Part shown: one piece after another, positions 5,671-10,801 of the stretch
Layout of the letters: every line of letters starts with the position of its first letter
Position numbering within the stretch: position 1 is the first letter of the stretch
Assembly: GCA_001800005.1 (NCBI GenBank)
Contig: MGUL01000134.1
Coordinates: 1,732-14,662 of the forward strand
Origin: Elusimicrobia bacterium RBG_16_66_12
Lineage (GTDB): Bacteria > Elusimicrobiota > Elusimicrobia > UBA1565 > UBA9628
Length of the DNA stretch: 12,931 nt
Direction: 5' to 3'
Translations under genes and position numbers: made by a program
The notes under the pieces: model-generated
Told to the model about the DNA's origin: nothing
Databases searched by the model: none
What the model saw: only the letters and a program-made list of their open reading frames with translations

Positions 5671-7347
5671 ATGAAGAAGATCATGCGCCTCGCCCGGGTC
5701 CTGCTCCTGGCCGCTCCGGGCCCGCTCGTCGCGGAAGCCTCCGCGCAGACCTTCCGTCCCGCCGCCTCGGTCCAGGCGGTGGGCCGCGTTTCCGTCGTCA
5801 TCCCGAGCGCTCCCTCCGCGCTGGCGCCTTCCGCTTTATCCGCTTCCGTTCTGGCCTCGGCCCTCTCCGCGCCCGCCGCCTCGGTCCTTGCCGCCGCCCC
5901 GGCCGCGGCACCCATGGCGGGCCTGTCGGCGCCGCAGTTCGCCCCGTTCGGCCGCGCCGAGGAGCCGCGCGACGGCGGCCAGCCCGGCGAGCCGCGCTGG
6001 AAGCAGAAGGCCCGCTCGGTCTTGGCCAAGACCCGCCAGGTGCTGCGCGACACCCCGGCCGAGGTCGCGGTCGTCGGCGCCATCGGCCTGATGGTCGGGC
6101 TGGGGCTGGGCTGGCACCACGAGTCAGCGCGCGAGGCCTCCATCCCGGTCGGCTTCTCCGAGATCCACCAGATGGAGCGCGACGCGCAGGCCGAAGGCCG
6201 GCAGATGGGGCCGATGGCCAAGTATCTCGCCGGCACCAACGACATGACGATGAACGTGTTCAACGCGTGGAACACGGCTAACGCGAACACGCTCGCCGGC
6301 AGTCCGGTGAGGAACTTCGCCTCGGAGCTGGACTACAACGCCGGGCTGAAGATGAAGATCCACCATTACGAACTGCCCGATTATTTCAAGATGATCCCCG
6401 GCCAATCCGACGAGGCGCGCCGGCTGCTCGAGCCTTACGAGCAGGTGCGCCGCCAGGCGGCCGACGCGAACGGACATCTCTCCCGGACCTGGGACGAGAG
6501 CCATCAGGACGTCACGCACACCGAGTGGCGCACCCGCACGGTCGACGACGGCAACGGCGAGAGCCATACGGAGACCTACACCGAAGAGGTCTACGACCAC
6601 ACCAACCACAGCTACTCCTACGACCGCGACCGCGGCGAGGCCGCCTCATCGAGCTTGGACGTCCTGAAGGCGAAGGGCGGGAAGGCCTCCTTCACGGAGG
6701 CGATGCGCATCGCCCGGCAGACCAACGCCGACGGCGAATACGCCGCCGAGACGAGCCGCGGACTGCGCCAAGCGCTCTCGCCCGAGGAAGCGATGAAATA
6801 CGCGAGCGCCTGGCGCGACGGCTCGACGCTGATGACGAACCTGCCCGTCATCCACGGGCGGCTCTCGGACCTCGCGCGCGACGGCGACCAGTGGCGCGGC
6901 GACAAGCGCACCGCGCACGACGAGTACTATCGCACCAATTCCCACTCCGACTCGGGTCCGCGGGAGTACCAGACCGTCGAACGCGCCCTCTCGCACGGCC
7001 AGGACCTGGAGCGCGCGGTCACCGAGGTCCTCGACGGCGTCGACTACACGAAGGCGATGACCCCGGTGTTGGAGGCCAAGATCCATGAGCTGATCGCCGT
7101 CCAGCTCGACGGTAAGCCCGGCGACGCCAAAAAGCTCTCCAAGGAAGTCCTGACCATCGCGAAGGCCATCTACGCGAAGAACTTCAAGGGCGGCTTCGAC
7201 GTCGAGCGTTTCCGCGCCGGCGTCGTGCTGCTGGCGAGCCTGCTCGGCGCGCTGGCCGGCGGATTGGCCGGCTTCGGCTGGGACCGCCTCGCCGCCCGGC
7301 GCGGCTGGTGGCGCTCCGCTTCCGGCGGGACTCGCGCTTCGCGCTGA
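5671..7347 (+). CDS. membrane protein of unknown function with Ala-rich N-terminal segment and large hydrophilic domain
   Basis: A 558-residue protein I do not recognise. Residues 1-26 look like a signal peptide (LLLAAPGPLVAEASA, cut before QT). Residues 27-95 are Ala/Ser/Pro-rich, much like the leader of the divergent MFS protein (SVVIPSAPSA here, SVVPIAAPSA there). A basic stretch (109-127) precedes TM1 (about 131-148), a hydrophilic domain of about 370 residues follows, and TM2 (about 516-535) is followed by a basic tail. The domain contains a charged, His/Tyr/Thr/Glu-rich patch (275-320) with THTEWRTRTV and HTETYTEEVYDHTNHSYSYD; this could be metal-binding but no known motif is matched. 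Positive-inside reasoning puts both TM flanks in the cytoplasm and the domain in the periplasm, which conflicts with a cleaved signal peptide. ATG 5671 was preferred to TTG 5665 because it fits the -10 spacing. Real coding is supported by length and architecture. Confidence 0.78.
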   Translation: MKKIMRLARVLLLAAPGPLVAEASAQTFRPAASVQAVGRVSVVIPSAPSALAPSALSASVLASALSAPAASVLAAAPAAAPMAGLSAPQFAPFGRAEEPRDGGQPGEPRWKQKARSVLAKTRQVLRDTPAEVAVVGAIGLMVGLGLGWHHESAREASIPVGFSEIHQMERDAQAEGRQMGPMAKYLAGTNDMTMNVFNAWNTANANTLAGSPVRNFASELDYNAGLKMKIHHYELPDYFKMIPGQSDEARRLLEPYEQVRRQAADANGHLSRTWDESHQDVTHTEWRTRTVDDGNGESHTETYTEEVYDHTNHSYSYDRDRGEAASSSLDVLKAKGGKASFTEAMRIARQTNADGEYAAETSRGLRQALSPEEAMKYASAWRDGSTLMTNLPVIHGRLSDLARDGDQWRGDKRTAHDEYYRTNSHSDSGPREYQTVERALSHGQDLERAVTEVLDGVDYTKAMTPVLEAKIHELIAVQLDGKPGDAKKLSKEVLTIAKAIYAKNFKGGFDVERFRAGVVLLASLLGALAGGLAGFGWDRLAARRGWWRSASGGTRASR

Positions 7348-7361
7348 CGGCCTTCAGCGCG
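7340..7361. terminator. perfect hairpin containing both convergent stop codons
   Basis: CGCGCTGA (7340-7347) and TCAGCGCG (7354-7361) are exact inverted repeats around a 6-nt loop. The stop of the plus gene (TGA 7345-7347) and of the minus gene (TGA on the minus strand, 7354-7356) sit in opposite arms. It could act as a shared bidirectional transcript end, but no T-run follows on either strand. Confidence 0.45.
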
Positions 7362-7833
7362 CGGGCTGCGGGGGGGAGCCCTCGATCTCGCGGATCTGGT
7401 CCTCCGCGAACATCCGGGTGCCCTCGTCGAGGTCGAAGCTCAGCGCCTTCTTGAAGAACTTCAGCGCGTAGGCGTCGTTGCCCTCGCGGCGCAGGCACAG
7501 GCCCATGCCCGTGTAGGCGCGCCCTCCGTCGTCGCTGGTGACCTTGAGGCGCTGGACCGCCTTGAGCGCGGAGGTGAACGCCGTCCGCGCTTCTTTCACC
7601 AGGCCTTCGCCCAGCCACGCGGCGCCCTTGCGCTCGTGGTAGCGGACCATGCGCGCGTCCTTGTCCCTGAGGTCGACGAGAAGCGCGTCGAGTTCGGCTC
7701 GCGCCTGGGAGAACTTGCCCCTCGAGATCAGCTCGTCGGCCTTCCCGAAGCCGTCCTCGATCCGGTCCGCCGGGCGCGCAGCGGCCGACGCCGAGAGTCC
7801 GAGAAGAGCGGCCAAGGCCAGCGTTTTCCGCAT
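7354..7833 (-). CDS. small exported TPR-like protein
   Basis: A 159-residue protein with a signal peptide (MRKTLALAALLGLSASAAA, cut near residue 19-20) and a helical body of TPR type: AD-ELISRGKFSQARAELDALL (29-48), GAAWLGEGLVKEARTAFTSAL (65-85) and GLCLRREGNDAYALKFFKKAL (107-127), each with the small/large residue spacing of TPR helix pairs. TPRs mediate protein contacts; no enzyme motif is present. The start at 7833 is chosen over an in-frame upstream ATG at 7869 because the signal peptide begins there and the promoter's predicted transcription start lies about 2 nt upstream. It is divergent from the FecR gene and convergent with the gene at 5671 (6-bp gap). The role is unknown. Confidence 0.82.
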   Translation of the reverse strand: MRKTLALAALLGLSASAAARPADRIEDGFGKADELISRGKFSQARAELDALLVDLRDKDARMVRYHERKGAAWLGEGLVKEARTAFTSALKAVQRLKVTSDDGGRAYTGMGLCLRREGNDAYALKFFKKALSFDLDEGTRMFAEDQIREIEGSPPQPAR

Positions 7834-7841
7834 GCCCCCAT

Positions 7842-7869
7842 AGGATAACAGACCATTGCGCGCCGTCAA
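7842..7869 (-). promoter_or_regulatory. sigma70-type promoter of the TPR gene
   Basis: On the minus strand: TTGACG (7869-7864), 16 bp, then TATCCT (7847-7842), with a TG one base ahead of the -10 hexamer (extended -10). Transcription would start at about 7835, within 1-3 nt of the ATG, so the message would be leaderless or nearly so. Confidence 0.65.
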
Positions 7870-7885
7870 GGCCGAGGGTCGTCAC

Positions 7886-7893
7886 TGTGACCG
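7886..7893 (+). promoter_or_regulatory. TGTGACCG element, possible activator half-site upstream of the FecR gene
   Basis: TGTGACCG starts exactly 39 bp before the -10 hexamer of the FecR promoter, the same distance as the identical octamer before the beta-helix gene (10731-10738). TGTGA is a CRP-type half-site; the second half here is degenerate. GTCAC-T-GTGAC (7881-7891) is also a small palindrome. It lies about 58 bp upstream of the divergent TPR gene's predicted transcription start, so it could serve both promoters. Confidence 0.45.
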
Positions 7894-7901
7894 CAACGTC
7901 G

Positions 7902-7930
7902 TTGACAGTTCCCAGGGTGTCTGCTACACT
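7902..7930 (+). promoter_or_regulatory. strong sigma70-type promoter of the FecR/barrel unit
   Basis: A consensus TTGACA (7902-7907) lies 17 bp from TACACT (7925-7930), with TG one base before the -10 hexamer. This is the best promoter in the window. The predicted start is near 7937, only about 8 nt before ATG 7945, and no Shine-Dalgarno sequence is present. Confidence 0.8.
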
Positions 7931-7944
7931 CGAAATCACACCTG

Positions 7945-9492
7945 ATGCGAGCGGAATCCCTATGCGCCGAGCGAAGGAGTCCGCGGCACGCGAGGCCGGC
8001 CTTTTTCGGGGCCCTCCTGGCGGGGCTGCTTTTCCCGCGTTTCTGCGACGCATCCGCCATCACGCATACCGAAGGGAAAGTTCTTTTTCTTAAATTCGGC
8101 TCCTACACTTGGGGCCAGGTCGTGCGCGGCCAGGTCGTGGGACCGGGCGACCGGATCAAAACCGCCGCGTCCGCGCGCGCGACGGTGACCTTCGATGACG
8201 ACTCCCGGGTCGAGCTCAGTCCGAGTACATCCTTCACCATGCGGGAAGCCAGCGAGCGGGCCACCGAGACGAGGCTCGACCTCGGCTCCCTGCGCGCCTG
8301 GATAGCCAAGAGGCGAAGCCGCAGTTTTCAGGTCCGCACTCCGACGGCCGTCGCGGCGGTGCGCGGCACCGAGTTCTCGGTGGATGTCTCCGCCCAGGGC
8401 GAGACGCGGGTTCAGATGTTCGGCGGCCTGCTGGCCGTCTCCGACAATAGGGGCAATGAGGTCCTCATCAAGGACAACCAGCGCGTCGAGGTCACGGCCG
8501 AGGGCATCGGCCGGGTGACCGAGGCTCCCCAGGGCGCCGACCAGCGCGGTTCCCGATCCGCGCGCGAGACCGCCCGGCGCGAGGTGGGACTGGAGATGAC
8601 CAAGGAGGAGGTGCAGGCCGCGGCCGCCTTGGAGCAGAAGAACGCGGTCTATCAGGAAGGCAAGGCCCTCATCGACGTCAACGGCAAGCGAGTGCGGGTC
8701 GAGGAGTACATCGTGCGTCCCGCGGCCGACCAGTTCAAGCTCGTCGTGCTCAACGAGCGCTCCGACCGCTTCGATTATTTCTTCTACCACGGCACCTTCA
8801 ATCGGGCCCTGCCGGACGACATGTCCACGGCCCTGCGCCAGGTCTCGGGCTGCATCGGCGCGGCTTGCGATTACTTCCTCCTCAGCTACGACACCGGGCG
8901 GTCCAACACCATCGACAAGGTCGTCGAGGCCGCCTCCGGCGGTCATCAGGTGGACGTCAACCACAACGGCGTGGCCGGCGACGCGGTCACCGCCGCCTTC
9001 GATCCGGCGACCGACCGTTGGGTGAGCCTGACTGCGGACCAACCCTTCTACCAGACCCTCTTCAACGACTACAGCATCAAATTCAACGACGTCACGCACC
9101 AGAGCTGGACGGCCTCGGGTCTGGCGCCCGGCGGCGACATCCAGAACACCACGACGCACGTCACCTATACGGACGTGACGACGGTCCAATACGAGCCCTC
9201 GTGCGCGCCGCCCAACTGCACCTACACGGAGGAAGGGGTGCTGCACCAGGTCGTCTATGCCGAGAACGCGGGCGGCACGATTTGGGAGAAGTACGACAAC
9301 TACATCATCTCCGACGAGGGCAAGATCGCCAAACTCTCCGATTTCGCCGGCATCACAAGCGGCGCGGCGTATAAGACGACTCTCCTCAATTGGAACTACC
9401 AGCAGATCGTGACGGCTTCGGAGTTCGGCGGCCGCAAGATCGATCTGGTCGTGGAGCCCAAGATCTTCATCAAGTCGGGACTGATCCCTTGA
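7945..9492 (+). CDS. exported FecR-domain protein
   Basis: A 515-residue protein. A long basic n-region and hydrophobic core (19-31) form a signal peptide, probably cut after CDASA (residue 38). Residues 39-190 are a FecR domain: THTEGKVLFLKFG, GPGDRIKTAASARATVTF, DDSRVELSPST, then the hallmark TPTAVAAVRGTEFSVDV (132-148). A charged, probably helical linker (about 200-240) follows, then an unrecognised C-terminal region (245-515) rich in Asp, Asn, Tyr and Thr, with Cys pairs C303/C308 and C420/C425 that could form disulfides. FecR of E. coli is a single-pass anti-sigma regulator; here there is no cytoplasmic N-terminal domain and no sigma factor nearby, so a structural or envelope role is more likely. 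It has a strong promoter and overlaps the next gene (TTGA). Confidence 0.87.
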   Translation: MRAESLCAERRSPRHARPAFFGALLAGLLFPRFCDASAITHTEGKVLFLKFGSYTWGQVVRGQVVGPGDRIKTAASARATVTFDDDSRVELSPSTSFTMREASERATETRLDLGSLRAWIAKRRSRSFQVRTPTAVAAVRGTEFSVDVSAQGETRVQMFGGLLAVSDNRGNEVLIKDNQRVEVTAEGIGRVTEAPQGADQRGSRSARETARREVGLEMTKEEVQAAAALEQKNAVYQEGKALIDVNGKRVRVEEYIVRPAADQFKLVVLNERSDRFDYFFYHGTFNRALPDDMSTALRQVSGCIGAACDYFLLSYDTGRSNTIDKVVEAASGGHQVDVNHNGVAGDAVTAAFDPATDRWVSLTADQPFYQTLFNDYSIKFNDVTHQSWTASGLAPGGDIQNTTTHVTYTDVTTVQYEPSCAPPNCTYTEEGVLHQVVYAENAGGTIWEKYDNYIISDEGKIAKLSDFAGITSGAAYKTTLLNWNYQQIVTASEFGGRKIDLVVEPKIFIKSGLIP

Positions 9493-10727
9493 GGCCTTGG
9501 GCGTTCGCGGCCGCTCTTCTCCTCGCGGGGACCGCCGCGGCGGTGGAGGTCACGCCGGTCCTCAACGGATCCCTCGCGGGAGGGCAGTATTTCTTCAAGG
9601 GTCAGAAGGGAAGCTTTTCCGGCAATGCCGCGTTGACGGGCGCCTCCCTGCTCAAGTTCAACGAGCGCTGGAGCCTTCTTCCCATGTACTCAGGCTCCTA
9701 CCAGGGAAGCAAGGGCGTGGAGGACGGCGTCGGCGCCGGGACCCTCTTCCAGCAGCAGATGGATCACCGCCTCTCCGTGACCGGGATCCGCCGCCTGGCG
9801 GGCACGAACTGGAAGCTCAAGCCCTCGGCCAGCTACAAGCGCGAATTCCTAAAAGAGACCCGCGACGAGACCTGGGGCAAGGGCCTCTTCGATTACGAGA
9901 AGATCGCCGTCGGTTTCGAGGCCGAGAACGCCTACCGGGACCCCTTCACCTACCGCTTCGCTTTCGACGCGTATCGGGTGCGCTTCCCGAACTACGAATC
10001 CCTTGAATCGAAATCGGGCGTGGACCCTTTGGGCAATCCGCTCGGCCGAGAGCTCGCCTCTAAGCGGGTGCTGGACACCTATCACTATCAGTTCAGCGCC
10101 TCCGGAAGCCGTCCTCTCCCCTATGATGACCCAAGATTCGTCCTCCAGGTCGCCTATAGCTTCCTTTATCAGAGCTTCCTGGATCAGCGGCTCGTCGACC
10201 AGCGAGGACAGTTCGAGAGCGCGGGGCGCAGGGACGTCCTCCAGTCTCTTTCCAGCTCGGTCGGACGACCTCTGAAGGTCCGGGTCTTCGGCGAGGATGC
10301 GCGCCTCGACCTCTCCCTCGGCCTGAATCTCGCCTACAACCGCTCCAACCAGAACACCTACGACGCCGTTTTCTCCCGTTACGTGCCAGACGCCTACAGT
10401 TACGTCATGGTCGGGGCCGGTCCCGCGGCCAATCTTGCCTGGGGCGGCGCGAAACAGCCCAGTTGGCTGTCGGGGAGCTTCCGGTGGTCGCGCCAGAATT
10501 TCATCGGACGCCTGGCCCAGGACGGTTCAGGCGCGTACGGCGCCGCCAAGCAGCGCCAGGACCGCTATATCCTGGCCCTCGGCTACGGCCACCCCGTCGC
10601 GCCCTCCCTCACCCTGACCGTGAGGACCAACCTCCTGTGGGCCGATTCGAACCAGAAATACGAGAAGACCTATTCGTACACGTACAGGACGATCAATTAC
10701 CTGTTGGGCGTCTCTTACGAGTATTGA
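9489..10727 (+). CDS. probable outer-membrane beta-barrel protein
   Basis: A 412-residue protein starting at TTG 9489, which overlaps the FecR stop (TTGA). This start gives a clean signal peptide (MRPWAFAAALLLAGTAAA, cut before VEV); the frame is open further upstream, but only inside the FecR gene. A weak GGGA lies 8 nt upstream. The mature part has no hydrophobic helix and alternates aromatic and polar residues in strand-like blocks, for example YRFAFDAYRVRFPNYE, RFVLQVAYSFLYQSFLD and DRYILALGYGH. It ends TINYLLGVSYEY with a terminal aromatic, as in many BamA-inserted outer-membrane proteins. No plug domain or TonB box is present, so it is probably not a TonB-dependent receptor. Translational overlap suggests it works with the FecR protein. 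The specific family is not recognised. Confidence 0.8.
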   Translation: MRPWAFAAALLLAGTAAAVEVTPVLNGSLAGGQYFFKGQKGSFSGNAALTGASLLKFNERWSLLPMYSGSYQGSKGVEDGVGAGTLFQQQMDHRLSVTGIRRLAGTNWKLKPSASYKREFLKETRDETWGKGLFDYEKIAVGFEAENAYRDPFTYRFAFDAYRVRFPNYESLESKSGVDPLGNPLGRELASKRVLDTYHYQFSASGSRPLPYDDPRFVLQVAYSFLYQSFLDQRLVDQRGQFESAGRRDVLQSLSSSVGRPLKVRVFGEDARLDLSLGLNLAYNRSNQNTYDAVFSRYVPDAYSYVMVGAGPAANLAWGGAKQPSWLSGSFRWSRQNFIGRLAQDGSGAYGAAKQRQDRYILALGYGHPVAPSLTLTVRTNLLWADSNQKYEKTYSYTYRTINYLLGVSYEY

Positions 10728-10730
10728 GCC

Positions 10731-10746
10731 TGTGACCGATATCACC
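10731..10746 (+). promoter_or_regulatory. CRP-type operator palindrome
   Basis: TGTGA, 6 bp, TCACC: nine of ten positions match the CRP consensus TGTGA-N6-TCACA. The centre (10738.5) lies about 41-44 bp upstream of the predicted transcription start of the beta-helix gene, the class II activator position, and that promoter lacks a -35 hexamer. Confidence 0.55.
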
Positions 10747-10766
10747 TAGCGCAAATGTGCCGGAGA

Positions 10767-10775
10767 TGTTACAGT
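10767..10775 (+). promoter_or_regulatory. extended -10 element of the beta-helix gene
   Basis: TG, one base, then TACAGT (10770-10775) is an extended -10. The -35 position at 17 bp reads TAGCGC, a poor match, consistent with activator dependence. The predicted start near 10782 leaves a leader of about 20 nt. Confidence 0.55.
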
Positions 10776-10801
10776 AAAGAGTCTCACGGATCGCCGAGCC
10801 C

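Noticed and set aside
7184..8053. Minus-strand open frame (289 codons) overlapping the TPR gene and the ends of its neighbours
   Set aside because: It is out of frame with the TPR protein, Arg-rich, and covers a promoter region and three real genes.
7945..8520. FecR domain as an iron-signalling anti-sigma regulator
   Set aside because: There is no sigma factor or receptor with a signalling domain nearby, and the protein begins with a signal peptide instead of a cytoplasmic regulatory segment.
7960..9246. Minus-strand open frame (428 codons) opposite the FecR gene
   Set aside because: It has low-complexity composition and no motif; the opposite strand encodes a clear FecR domain with its own promoter.
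9489..10727. TonB-dependent receptor
   Set aside because: At 412 residues it is too short, and no plug domain or TonB box was found, despite the tonB operon in the window.
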